From assembly GCF_002931055.1 (NCBI RefSeq), contig NZ_PSXX01000003.1:234678-298677 (forward strand): 64,000 bases of DNA, in the 5' to 3' direction. Position numbers and translations under genes: made by a program. Each line of letters begins with the position of its first letter. Positions within the stretch are counted from its first letter, which is position 1. The DNA is from Pseudoclavibacter sp. AY1H1. Its GTDB lineage: Bacteria; Actinomycetota; Actinomycetes; Actinomycetales; Microbacteriaceae. This document shows positions 40,983 through 49,311 of this stretch, piece by piece. Under the pieces are notes generated by a model. The model searched no databases. It was not told the origin of the DNA and was given only the letters and a program-made list of their open reading frames with translations.

Positions 40983-43900
40983 ATGCCTGATCCCACGCAG
41001 TTCGTCGACCTCCGCATCCGCCGGTTCGTGTCCGAACGACTCACCCCAGCCATCTACCGCGAGCGCGAACAGCTCACCGTCACCTCCTGGGACGTTCCGG
41101 GCGAGCCCGTGCCGTTCGCCGAGGCGGTCACCCAGCAGTTCACGCCCTTCCGGGTCGGTGACGAGTGGAGCCGCCCGTGGGGAACCACGTGGTTCCACAT
41201 CACCGGCACCGTCCCAGCCGACTGGGAGATGACGGATGCACGCGTCGAGGTGCTCGTCGACCTCGGCTTCGTGAGCGGCCACCCGGGCTTCCAAGCCGAG
41301 GGCCTCGTCTGGACCCCGGAAGGCCACATCCTGAAGGCCATCGAGCCCCGCAACACGGCGGTGCCGCTGAAGATCGGCCCAGGCGACAGCATCGACCTCT
41401 ACATCGAGGCGGCGTCGAACCCGGACGTGCAGGGCGAGTCGGTCTACGCACCCACCCCCATGGGCGACCTCGCCACCTCCGGTGACGCCCCCATCTACCG
41501 CACTCGGGTGCTCGACATCGGCCTGCGCGACGTGCCCGTGTGGGAGCTGGCGCAGGACGTGTGGACCCTCGACGGCCTGTGGCGCGAGCTCGGCGAGGAG
41601 ACACCCAGGCGTGCGGAGATCCTCCGCGGGCTCGAGCGTCTCATCGACACCCTCGACCCCGACGACATCTCCAGCACGGCGAAGGCCGGCCGCAAGGTGC
41701 TCGCTCCCCTGCTCGCCTCCCCCGCCTACGCGAGCGCCCACCACGTGGTCGCCGTCGGCCACGCGCACATCGACTCGGCCTGGCTGTGGCCGGTGCGCGA
41801 GACGATCCGCAAGTGCGCGCGCACCTTCTCCAACGTGCTCTCGCTCATGGACGAGAACGACGACTTCCTCTTCGCCTGCTCGTCGGCGCAGCAGTTCGCG
41901 TGGATGAAGGAGCACTACCCGGACCTGTTCGAGCGCATCAAGGTGCGAGTCCTCGAGGGGCGCTTCGTGCCCGTCGGCGGCATGTGGGTGGAGTCGGACA
42001 CGAACCTGCCGGGCGGCGAGGCCATGGCCCGCCAGTTCGTGGCGGGCAAGGGCTTCTTCATCCGCGAGTTCGGCATCGAGCCGCCCGAGGTGTGGCTGCC
42101 CGACTCCTTCGGATACTCGGCCGCGCTCCCCCAGATCGTCAAGGCCGCCGGCTCGAAGTACTTCCTCACGCAGAAGCCGTCGTGGAACGAGACGAACGTC
42201 ATGCCGCACCACACCTTCAACTGGGAGGGCATCGACGGCTCGCAGGTGTTCACGCACTTCCCGCCCGTCGCCACCTACAACTCGGTGCTCTCGCAGGAGG
42301 AGCTGCACAAGGCGCAGCGCGACTACAAGGAGAAGGGCGAAGCCAACTCCTCGCTCGTGCCGTTCGGCTACGGCAACGGCGGCGGCGGACCGACCCGCGA
42401 GATGATCGCGGCCGCGGAGCGCACCCGCGACCTCGAAGGCTCGCCGACGGTCGAGATGACGAGCCCGCAGGCGTTCTTCGAGCAGGCCGAGGCCGAGCTC
42501 GAGCAGCCGCCCGTCTGGTCCGGCGAGATCTACCTCGAGTTCCACCGTGGCACCTACACGTCGCAGGCGCGCACGAAGCGCGGCAACCGCCGCAGCGAGC
42601 ACCTGCTGCGCGAGGCGGAGCTGTGGGCGAGTGCGGCGACGATCCGCACGGGCGCCGCGTACCCGTACGCGGAGCTCGAGTCGGCCTGGCAGACGGTGCT
42701 CCTGCAGCAGTTCCACGACATCCTTCCCGGCTCCTCCATCGCCTGGGTGCACCAGGTCGCCGAGGAGCACTACGAGCGGGTCGCGGGTGAGCTCGAGACG
42801 CTCATCTCGTCGGCGCTCGGCTCGCTGACGGGCGCCGGAGAGACGGCGCTGCTCGCGAACGCCGGACCGTACGCGGTGGATGGCGTGCCCGCGCTCGGTG
42901 GTGGCGCATCCGGTGCCGCCTCCGGTGCCAACTCAGGTGCCGCGCCGCACGGCGCCCCGGTGACGCTCACGCGCTCCGGCGACACCCTCGTGCTCGACAA
43001 CTCGCTGGTGCGCGTCACGATCGACGCGGACGGTCTCGTGTCGTCGCTCTTCGACGTCGCCGCTGATCGCGAGCTGGTTCCGGCCGGCGAGCGCGCCGCC
43101 GAGCTGTGGATCTACCGCGACACCCCCGCCCAGTGGGATGCGTGGGACATCGACGTGCACTACCAGCGCCACGGCCGCCCGATCCGCTCGGTCGACTCGA
43201 TCGAGGTCGTCTCGGAGGACGCCGACCGGGTCGTCGTGCGAGTGTCTCGCTCGCACGGCTCGAGCACCTTCGTGCAGGAGCTGTCGCTGAGCGCCGGGCG
43301 TCCGACGCTCGACCTGACGACGGATGTCGACTGGCACGAGCGCCAGAAGCTCCTCAAGCTGGCGTTCCCACTGGATGTGCACGCGGAGCGGTCGTCGTCC
43401 GAGATCCAGTTCGGGCACGTCAACCGCCCCATCCACCGCAACACGTCGTGGGACGTCGCACGGTTCGAGACGAGCGCACACCGTTGGGTGCACGTCGGGG
43501 AGACCGGCTACGGGGTCGCCGTCGCGAATGACTCGACGTACGGGCACGACGTGACCCGCACGACCCGCGAATCCGGTGGCACGACCACCCTCGTGCGGGA
43601 GTCGCTGCTGCGGGCTCCCACCTTCCCGGACCCGCACGCCGACCAGGGCCGGCACGTGCTCCGCACCTCGGTGCGAGTGGGTGCGGATGTGCTGGACGCG
43701 GCCGCCGAGGGCTACCGGCTCAACGTCGCACCGCGCGCCGTGACCGGAGCCGCTGCGATCGAGCCGCTGCTGACGGTCGACGACCCGGCCGTCGTGGTGG
43801 AGGCCGTGAAGCTGGCGGAGGACCAGAGCGGCGACGTCGTCGTCCGCCTGTATGAGGCTCGCGGTGCGAAGGCTCGGGCGACGGTGACGCCCGGGTTCGC

Positions 43901-44045
43901 GTTCGAGTCGGTCGCTGAGACCGACCTGCTCGAACGTGACGTCGACCAGACGGCGATCGTGGATGCCGAGGGGGCCCTGGCCCTGTCGGTGCGCCCGTTC
44001 CAGCTGGTCACGCTCCGCTTCCGTGGGGTGTCGGCGCTGCGCTGA
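40983..44045 (+). CDS. Alpha-mannosidase, glycoside hydrolase family 38
   Basis: 1020 residues, the usual bacterial GH38 size. Zinc site begins with GHAHIDSAWLWP (about 259-270). The nucleophile Asp lies in MWVESDTNLPGGE (about 338). Further segments PDSFGYSAALPQI, the middle helical domain (QFHDILPGSSIAWVH), and a C-terminal beta-sandwich follow. Cytosolic, no signal peptide, so it degrades imported oligosaccharides. A GASGAASGANSGAAPHGA linker near 640 is low complexity and unusual. Start follows GAAAGG. Last gene of the operon. Confidence 0.95.
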   Translation: MPDPTQFVDLRIRRFVSERLTPAIYREREQLTVTSWDVPGEPVPFAEAVTQQFTPFRVGDEWSRPWGTTWFHITGTVPADWEMTDARVEVLVDLGFVSGHPGFQAEGLVWTPEGHILKAIEPRNTAVPLKIGPGDSIDLYIEAASNPDVQGESVYAPTPMGDLATSGDAPIYRTRVLDIGLRDVPVWELAQDVWTLDGLWRELGEETPRRAEILRGLERLIDTLDPDDISSTAKAGRKVLAPLLASPAYASAHHVVAVGHAHIDSAWLWPVRETIRKCARTFSNVLSLMDENDDFLFACSSAQQFAWMKEHYPDLFERIKVRVLEGRFVPVGGMWVESDTNLPGGEAMARQFVAGKGFFIREFGIEPPEVWLPDSFGYSAALPQIVKAAGSKYFLTQKPSWNETNVMPHHTFNWEGIDGSQVFTHFPPVATYNSVLSQEELHKAQRDYKEKGEANSSLVPFGYGNGGGGPTREMIAAAERTRDLEGSPTVEMTSPQAFFEQAEAELEQPPVWSGEIYLEFHRGTYTSQARTKRGNRRSEHLLREAELWASAATIRTGAAYPYAELESAWQTVLLQQFHDILPGSSIAWVHQVAEEHYERVAGELETLISSALGSLTGAGETALLANAGPYAVDGVPALGGGASGAASGANSGAAPHGAPVTLTRSGDTLVLDNSLVRVTIDADGLVSSLFDVAADRELVPAGERAAELWIYRDTPAQWDAWDIDVHYQRHGRPIRSVDSIEVVSEDADRVVVRVSRSHGSSTFVQELSLSAGRPTLDLTTDVDWHERQKLLKLAFPLDVHAERSSSEIQFGHVNRPIHRNTSWDVARFETSAHRWVHVGETGYGVAVANDSTYGHDVTRTTRESGGTTTLVRESLLRAPTFPDPHADQGRHVLRTSVRVGADVLDAAAEGYRLNVAPRAVTGAAAIEPLLTVDDPAVVVEAVKLAEDQSGDVVVRLYEARGAKARATVTPGFAFESVAETDLLERDVDQTAIVDAEGALALSVRPFQLVTLRFRGVSALR

Positions 44046-44094
44046 CAACTGGGGAGACCGGGCGGGCAGACTGCGCTGCCTGCCCGGTCGGACG

Positions 44095-44141
44095 CTGTGG
44101 CGAACCGCACCCGCGGACTCCTGGGTGCCGGTTCGCCACAG
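44095..44141. repeat. 47-bp palindrome, possible alpha-mannosidase operon terminator
   Basis: CTGTGGCGAACC (44095-44106) pairs with GGTTCGCCACAG (44130-44141) and the stem continues through GCACCC/GGGTGC. It lies 49 bases after the GH38 stop. It resembles the 59-bp elements in its GTGGC...GCACC...GCCAC pattern. Confidence 0.75.
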
Positions 44142-44210
44142 CTGTGTCTGCGGGCACCTGCGTCTGCGGGCGCCTGCGTCTGCGGGCGCCCCCGCGCTCC
44201 TCGGGCTCTC

Positions 44211-44250
44211 TCGCGCTGTCGGCCTTCCTCTCGCGCTGTCGGCCTTCCTC
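44211..44250. repeat. Exact 20-bp tandem repeat
   Basis: TCGCGCTGTCGGCCTTCCTC occurs twice in tandem, followed by a decayed third unit. Confidence 0.85.
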
Positions 44251-44285
44251 TCGCTTCCTTTCGCGCTCCCCCACTGTCCCGGCGC

Positions 44286-44344
44286 CAAAGTTGTGGGTAA
44301 GTGCGCTCGCGAAGCACCGCAACCGCACTTGGCCACACCGCTGC
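44286..44344. repeat. 59-bp palindromic element, copy A
   Basis: Begins CAAAGTTGTGG and ends GGCCACACCGCTGC. Same length and orientation as the six copies after the VOC gene. Inner arms AAGTGC/GCACTT can pair exactly. Confidence 0.8.
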
Positions 44345-44470
44345 TGTCAAAGCCGGCCGCTCGGGTTCCCGTGCCGCTCGGAGCCCGCAGCATCCCGGTT
44401 CTTCCCAGCGGGACCGGCGTTAGATGGATGGCGGAGCGCGCAGCCCCGACGCGCGCAGGAATGAGCGACG

Positions 44471-44872
44471 ATGCCCACCTTCACGAACATCCATCACCTC
44501 GCGGTGACCGTCCGCGACCTCGAGACGAGCGTCGCCTTCTACGAGCAGGTCTTCGGCTTCGCCCCGGCGACCGAGATCGACGACGAATCGCTGCACCGCA
44601 AGCTGTTCGCGCTGCCGGGCGGCACGAACCTCGGACTCACGCAGCACGACGGCGGCACCGACGGGGCGAGTGGCGGAGGGTTCTCGCCGTTCTCGCCGGG
44701 ACTCGATCACATCGGGCTCACCGTCGAGAGCCGCGATGAGCTCGAGGCGTGGGCAAGCCACCTGAGCGAGCACGGTATCGAGCACAGCGGCATCGTCGAG
44801 GCGGCGTATGGCTACGCGCTGAGCTTCAAGGACCCCGATCAGATCGCGCTGGAGTTCTTCGTCTCGAAGTAG
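44471..44872 (+). CDS. VOC-family (glyoxalase/dioxygenase fold) protein
   Basis: 133 residues, a single glyoxalase-like domain: IHHLAVTVRDLETSVAFYEQ with metal-type His near residue 9, HIGLTVESRDELEAW near 79 and Glu in DPDQIALEFF at the end. It could bind a metal and act on a small molecule, or sequester a drug such as bleomycin. It is flanked on both sides by copies of the 59-bp element, which isolates it from other genes. Confidence 0.85.
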   Translation: MPTFTNIHHLAVTVRDLETSVAFYEQVFGFAPATEIDDESLHRKLFALPGGTNLGLTQHDGGTDGASGGGFSPFSPGLDHIGLTVESRDELEAWASHLSEHGIEHSGIVEAAYGYALSFKDPDQIALEFFVSK

Positions 44873-45648
44873 GTGCCGCGCTAGCGCCTCCGGCCACAGC
44901 TCCCCCGCACAGAGTTGTGGCTTGGTGCACCTGCTGAGCACCGCAACCGCACCCAGCCACAACGCTGCGAGCATCCTGCACCACTGCGCGCCGGGCACCA
45001 CCGCAGAGTTGTGGGGAGATGCTCCTCGCAAGCACCGCAGCCGCACCAAGCCACAACCCTGCGCGCGGGGACACGCACTCGCCCGCGCAACGCGCGCCCG
45101 AGCAGGCATCGAAGCCGACTCACCCCGCGCCGCCCCCAAAGTTGTGGCAAAACGCTCCTTGGGAGCTCCGCAACCGCACCCAGCCACAACCCTGCACACC
45201 TCCTGCACCACTGCGCGCCGGACACCACCGCAGAATTGTGGGCAAACGCTCCTCGCAAGCACCGCAACAGCACCAAGCCACAACCCTGCGCACGGGGACA
45301 CGCACTCGCCCGCCCAACGCGTGCCCGCACCGCCGCGCCCCGGCGCCATCGCAGAGTTGTGGGGAAGTGCTCCTTGGGGGCTCCGCGACCGCACCAAGCC
45401 ACAACACTGTGTACGTCCCGGCACGCGCCGACCGACACGCACCGGACCAGGCATCGGACCAGGCGCCGAGGCCGGCTCACCCCGCGCGGTCGCGCACCAG
45501 ACCGGACGCCACACCCGCTCACCCCGCTCACCCAGTGGCACCGCAGAGTTGTGGCAAAACGCTCCTTGGGGGCTCCGCGACCGCACCAAGCCACAACCCT
45601 GCGCGCGTCCCGGCGCGTCCCGGCTTGCACCAGCGGGCGCCAGCGCAC
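44873..45648. other. 776-base intergenic region occupied by the 59-bp array
   Basis: Besides the array it holds only short GC-rich spacers. Reading frames open on both strands shift at each element (59 is not a multiple of three) and lack ribosome binding sites, so no protein is called. Confidence 0.75.
44910..45602. repeat. Array of six 59-bp palindromic elements (copies B-G)
   Basis: Copies at 44910-44968, 45004-45062, 45137-45195, 45231-45289, 45352-45410 and 45544-45602. All are exactly 59 bp, in one orientation, aligned without gaps to each other and to copy A. All share the core GTTGTGG (E: ATTGTGG) near the left end and CCACAAC near the right end, which pair with each other, and a central CCGC(A/G)(A/G)CCGCACC block. 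Spacers of 35, 74, 35, 62 and 133 bases are partly homologous: B-35-C and D-35-E form a 227-bp higher-order duplication. Not a CRISPR: spacers are related and no cas genes are present. Confidence 0.9.
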
Positions 45649-47259
45649 TCAGGAGGGCAGCAGCATCGAGAGGGTGAGGCTCCAGACGCAGATGAAGGCG
45701 AGCATCCCGAGGCTGTACCCGATGGAGCTGCGGAGGATCTCTCCCTCGCGGCCCGAGAGACCGACGGCGCCCGCGGCGATGGCGATCGACTGCGGCGAGA
45801 TGACCTTCGCCGTCGTGCCGCCTGCCGTGTTGGCGGCGACGAGCAGCGAGGGCGCGACGCCGATGCGTCCGGCCGTCGCGACCTGCAGGGGCCCGAAGAG
45901 CGTGTTGTTGTTGACGACCGATCCGGTGAGGAACACGCCGAGCCACCCGATGATGGGCGCGAGGAGCGGGAAGACGGGGCCGACGGCGGCGAGCGCGCTG
46001 CCGATGCTCGCGGAGCCGCCCGAGTAGTTCGCGATGTTCGCGAGCACGAGGATGAGCGCGATGAGCACCAGCGCCTGCCAGAGCTCGCGGAACGTGGCGG
46101 CGAGCTGCCCCCACAGGTCTGCGGCCTTGAGGCTCGGCGTCGTGAGGAACGACACGATGACGGCGAGCAGGATGGCGGTGCCGGTGGCGCTGATAGGGGC
46201 GAAGTCCCAGGTGGTCGCGACGGGGTCACCGCTCGAGAGCGCGATCTCGCCGGTGAGGCCCGGAATCGGGAACTTGATGACCGCGGCGGCAAGCGGCCCG
46301 TCGACGGCGAAGAGCTGCTTGAACGCGGGGATGCTCCACACGAGGATGAGGCCCGTGAGGATGTAGAAGGGGCTCCAGGCGACCGCGATCTCGCGCACGC
46401 TGTGACGTTCCACGGCCGGCGCCTCCCCTCCGCCTTCGCGGAAGATGCGTTTCGGCTGCCAGACGCGGCCGAACACGAAGAGCGCGAGCATCGCCGCGAG
46501 GCCCGACCCGAGGTCGGCGAGTTCCGGCCCGAGGAACCACAGCACGGACGCCTGCACGCCGCTGAAGACGACGCTCACGACGAGGGTCGCCGGCCAGGTC
46601 TCGCGGAGGCCGCGCCAGCCGTCGAGGATCATGACGAGCAGGAACGGCACGAGGAATGTGAGGGGCTGCAGGAGCAGCATCATCATGCGGGACATTTCGA
46701 GCACCTCGACGCCGGCCACCTGCGCGCCGACGATCACGGGGATGCCGATCGCGCCGTATGCTCCCGCCGCGACGTTCGCGACGAGGGACAGCATGGCGGC
46801 CTTCACCGGCTTGAAGCCGAGCTGCACGAGGAGGGCCGCGCAGATCGCGATCGGCACCCCGAAGCCCGCCGCGCCCTCGAGGAACGCGCCGAACGCGAAG
46901 CTGATGAGCAGCACCTGGATGCGCTGGTCCGGCGAGATGCCCGAGATGGAGGCGCGGATCACGTCGAAGCGTCCGCTCGCGACGGCGAGGCGATACAGCC
47001 AGACGGCCATGACGATGATGTACGCGATGGGCCAGATGGCGGTGAGGACGCCGAGGAGCCCCGACCCTGCGACGGCGGTCCCCGGCATCCCGAACGCGAC
47101 GAGCGCCACGAGGATCTCGGCGACGACGGCGATGCTGGCGGCGAGGATGCCCTTCATCTTGAGCGCCGTGAGGCAGATGAAGAAGATGGCGATCGGGATC
47201 ACGGCGACGAGCGCCGACAACCAGGGATTTCCGAACGGGTCGATGTCCTGCATCCACAT
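45649..47259 (-). CDS. lldP: L-lactate permease, LctP/LldP family
   Basis: 536 residues, about 13 membrane segments. Family features include GAFLEGAAGFGVPIAICAALLVQLGFKP-like region (about 133-160) and GSVVNNNTLFGPLQVATA with NTAGGTTAKVISPQSIAIA near 430-480. Imports L-lactate or glycolate with H+. ATG preceded by ACGGAG. No lactate dehydrogenase gene next to it; glycerate kinase nearby makes glycolate/glyoxylate metabolism a possible link. Confidence 0.93.
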   Translation of the reverse strand: MWMQDIDPFGNPWLSALVAVIPIAIFFICLTALKMKGILAASIAVVAEILVALVAFGMPGTAVAGSGLLGVLTAIWPIAYIIVMAVWLYRLAVASGRFDVIRASISGISPDQRIQVLLISFAFGAFLEGAAGFGVPIAICAALLVQLGFKPVKAAMLSLVANVAAGAYGAIGIPVIVGAQVAGVEVLEMSRMMMLLLQPLTFLVPFLLVMILDGWRGLRETWPATLVVSVVFSGVQASVLWFLGPELADLGSGLAAMLALFVFGRVWQPKRIFREGGGEAPAVERHSVREIAVAWSPFYILTGLILVWSIPAFKQLFAVDGPLAAAVIKFPIPGLTGEIALSSGDPVATTWDFAPISATGTAILLAVIVSFLTTPSLKAADLWGQLAATFRELWQALVLIALILVLANIANYSGGSASIGSALAAVGPVFPLLAPIIGWLGVFLTGSVVNNNTLFGPLQVATAGRIGVAPSLLVAANTAGGTTAKVISPQSIAIAAGAVGLSGREGEILRSSIGYSLGMLAFICVWSLTLSMLLPS

Positions 47260-47493
47260 GAGAAGCTCCGTCCATCGTGAGCTCGAGAGCGCTGGGGAGC
47301 GTGCGCTGAGCTCTGCTCGTCACAGTAGCGGGCATGGGTCTCGGGGGGGCGAGCGTTTCACCGGCGAAGTGCCGCCCGATCTGCTGCCGCCGCCTCGGCC
47401 CCGGCCTCTGCGTTCGCCGGATTCGCCGCGCCCCGCGCTGAGCTGTCACCGCATCCGCCGTTTCGCTCGGCGCCGCTGCGACAGACTGCTCTC

Positions 47494-48003
47494 ATGACGC
47501 GAATCGTGGCAGTTCTCGGAGACATCACTGAGCAGGCCGTCGACGCGGTCGTGAACGCGGCCAACAACGGGATGCGCGGGGGCGGTGGGGTCGACGGCGC
47601 CATCCACCGTGCGGGCGGCCCCGCGGTGCTCCGTGACTGCGTAGCCAGGTTCCCCGACGGCCTTGCGACCGGGGAGGCGGGATACACGACCGCCGGCGAG
47701 CTGCCAGCACGATGGGTCATCCACACCGTCGGCCCCGACTACGGATCGGGCCAGCGCGACCGCGCGCTCCTCACCTCCTGCTACCGGCGCTCGCTCGAGG
47801 TCGCCGACGAGCTCGGCGCCACCTCGGTCGCGTTCCCTCTCGTGAGCGCCGGCATCTACGCCTGGCCGCTCGAGGACGCGATCGCCGCCGCCATCGACAC
47901 CATCTCGGGCTCGGGGTCGCAGGTCGAGGAAGCGCGCATCGTCGTGCGCGACCCCGAGATCCTCGCCCGAGTGGAGCGCGAGCTTCGCGATCGCACCGCC
48001 TGA
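47494..48003 (+). CDS. Macro-domain protein (O-acetyl-ADP-ribose deacetylase type)
   Basis: 169 residues, one macro domain: VVNAANNGMRGGGGVDGAIHRAGGP (about 16-40) with the ADP-ribose loop, and FPLVSAGIYAWPLEDAI (about 113-129). Hydrolyses ADP-ribose esters or removes ADP-ribose from proteins (MacroD/YmdB branch). Standalone gene, start ATG 47494, no clear ribosome binding site. Confidence 0.92.
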   Translation: MTRIVAVLGDITEQAVDAVVNAANNGMRGGGGVDGAIHRAGGPAVLRDCVARFPDGLATGEAGYTTAGELPARWVIHTVGPDYGSGQRDRALLTSCYRRSLEVADELGATSVAFPLVSAGIYAWPLEDAIAAAIDTISGSGSQVEEARIVVRDPEILARVERELRDRTA

Positions 48004-48037
48004 CGCCTGACATGGGAAGGTGGGGAAACGGCGGGCG

Positions 48038-49210
48038 TTAAGCCGGAAGCTCGCGCACCGAGAACTCGACCGTGCCCGCCATCCGCTCTCCCGCGACCTC
48101 GACCCAATCGAGCGTCTCGTCCATGGCGCGCTGGCCGGAGCCGGCGAGCTCCGACAAGGACACGATGCTGACCCCGTCCCGCGCAAGCACCGCCCGCTCC
48201 TCGGCGCCAAGGCCCACACGGCCAGCGATCACCCCGAAGCGTGCGCCTTCCTCCTGCGCGAGCCTGCGCACGAGCGAGGGGACCTTGCCTGCCTCGGACT
48301 GCGCGTCGAAGCTGCCCTCCCCGGTGATGACGAGGTCGGCCCCGCGCAGCAGCTCGCGCAGGCCGACCGCCTCGGCGACCGCCACGGCGCCCGCCGAGAC
48401 TTCCGCGCCGACCGCGAGCAGGCCGAATCCCGTGCCGCCCGCCGCACCGGCACCCGGATGCGCCGCGAGCGCGAGGACATCGCCGCTCGCCTCCGGCGCC
48501 CCGTCGAGCACCTGCGCGAGCCGCGTGAGCCCGGCCTCGAGCAGGGGAACATCGTCGGCGGATGCGCCCTTCTGCGGCCCGAACACGGCGGCGGCCCCGA
48601 GCACCCCGAAGAGCGGATTCACGACATCGGTCAGCGCGACGAGGCCGTCGGCGGGGAGCCGGACGAGCCCGGAGATATCGACGCTCTCGAGCGAGTGCAG
48701 TCCGCGATTCCCGAGCGGGATGTCAGCGCCAGCGGCGTCGAGGAACCGCACGCCGAGCGCCGACAGCATCCCCGCGCCGCCGTCGGTCGACGCGCTGCTC
48801 CCCAGCCCCACGAGCACTCGCCTCGCGCCGTGCTCCGCCGCGAACCTGATCGCCTGACCGAGCCCGATGGTCGACGCTCGGGCGCACGACTCGCGGTCCA
48901 CCCCGTCGAGCAGCGCGATGCCGCTCGTCTCCGCCAGCTCGACGACCCAGGTGCCGTCCGGGAGCTCCACGAGCTCAGCGTCAACGGGGGCACCGAGCGG
49001 CCCCTCGACGCGCACCGATGCCACTCGCGCGCCTGGAACCGAGCCGGCGATGGCCGCGGTCGTCCCCTCGCCGCCATCGGCCATCGGCACCTCGACGCAC
49101 TCGTCCCCGGGTCTGGCGCGAAGCCAGCCCCGCCTGATCGCCGCGGCGACCTCGGCCGCCGAAGCGGTGCCCTTGAACGAATCCGGTGCGATGACGGTGC
49201 GGCGCTGCAT
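48038..49210 (-). CDS. glxK: Glycerate kinase (GlxK/GckA type)
   Basis: 390 residues with the class I glycerate kinase pattern: APDSFKGTASAAEVAAAIRRG at the N-terminus, MADGGEGTTAAI at about 45, and GLGSSASTDGGAGMLSALG near 134. Phosphorylates D-glycerate to 2- or 3-phosphoglycerate in glyoxylate/glycerate use. It is divergent from the lacI-type gene, whose operator lies 31 bases upstream of its start, so LacI control of this gene is possible too. Confidence 0.93.
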   Translation of the reverse strand: MQRRTVIAPDSFKGTASAAEVAAAIRRGWLRARPGDECVEVPMADGGEGTTAAIAGSVPGARVASVRVEGPLGAPVDAELVELPDGTWVVELAETSGIALLDGVDRESCARASTIGLGQAIRFAAEHGARRVLVGLGSSASTDGGAGMLSALGVRFLDAAGADIPLGNRGLHSLESVDISGLVRLPADGLVALTDVVNPLFGVLGAAAVFGPQKGASADDVPLLEAGLTRLAQVLDGAPEASGDVLALAAHPGAGAAGGTGFGLLAVGAEVSAGAVAVAEAVGLRELLRGADLVITGEGSFDAQSEAGKVPSLVRRLAQEEGARFGVIAGRVGLGAEERAVLARDGVSIVSLSELAGSGQRAMDETLDWVEVAGERMAGTVEFSVRELPA

Positions 49211-49240
49211 GCCCCCAACCTACCGACCGGAACGCGCCCG

Positions 49241-49254
49241 AGGAAAGCGTTTCC
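49241..49254. promoter_or_regulatory. LacI-type operator 1
   Basis: GGAAAGCGTTTCCC, near-perfect palindrome between glycerate kinase and lacI-type genes. Suggests autoregulation. Confidence 0.7.
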
Positions 49255-49311
49255 CGCTAGGCTCCAGATATTCAGGGCGGCGCGCACCGTCGCGCGCCGG
49301 GGAGGAGACAC

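Larger units (their letters stand above)
44046..44470. other. Intergenic region with palindrome, tandem repeats and 59-bp element
   Basis: This 425-base gap has a 47-bp palindrome (44095-44141), two 16-bp CTGCGTCTGCGGGCGC-type units (about 44156-44190), an exact 20-bp tandem TCGCGCTGTCGGCCTTCCTC (44211-44250), and copy A of the 59-bp element (44286-44344). The last 100 bases lead into the VOC gene. No gene is seen. Confidence 0.7.

Noticed and set aside
44910..45602. CRISPR array
   Set aside because: Repeats are 59 bp, spacers are unequal (35-133) and homologous to each other, and no cas gene is in the window.
44286..45602. Integron attC sites
   Set aside because: Elements begin GTT and end AAC, the reverse of the RYYYAAC...GTTRRRY layout, and no integron integrase is present.
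44420..46114. Long minus-strand open frame (564 codons) through the 59-bp array with repeated GLVRLRC-like peptides
   Set aside because: The frame runs into the lactate permease gene on another frame, has no ribosome binding site, and element spacing (94, 133, 94, 121, 192) keeps no reading phase.
45019..47280. 753-codon plus-strand open frame rich in Arg, Glu, Asp
   Set aside because: It is the antisense shadow of the lactate permease plus the repeat array; composition is that of reversed GC-rich codons.
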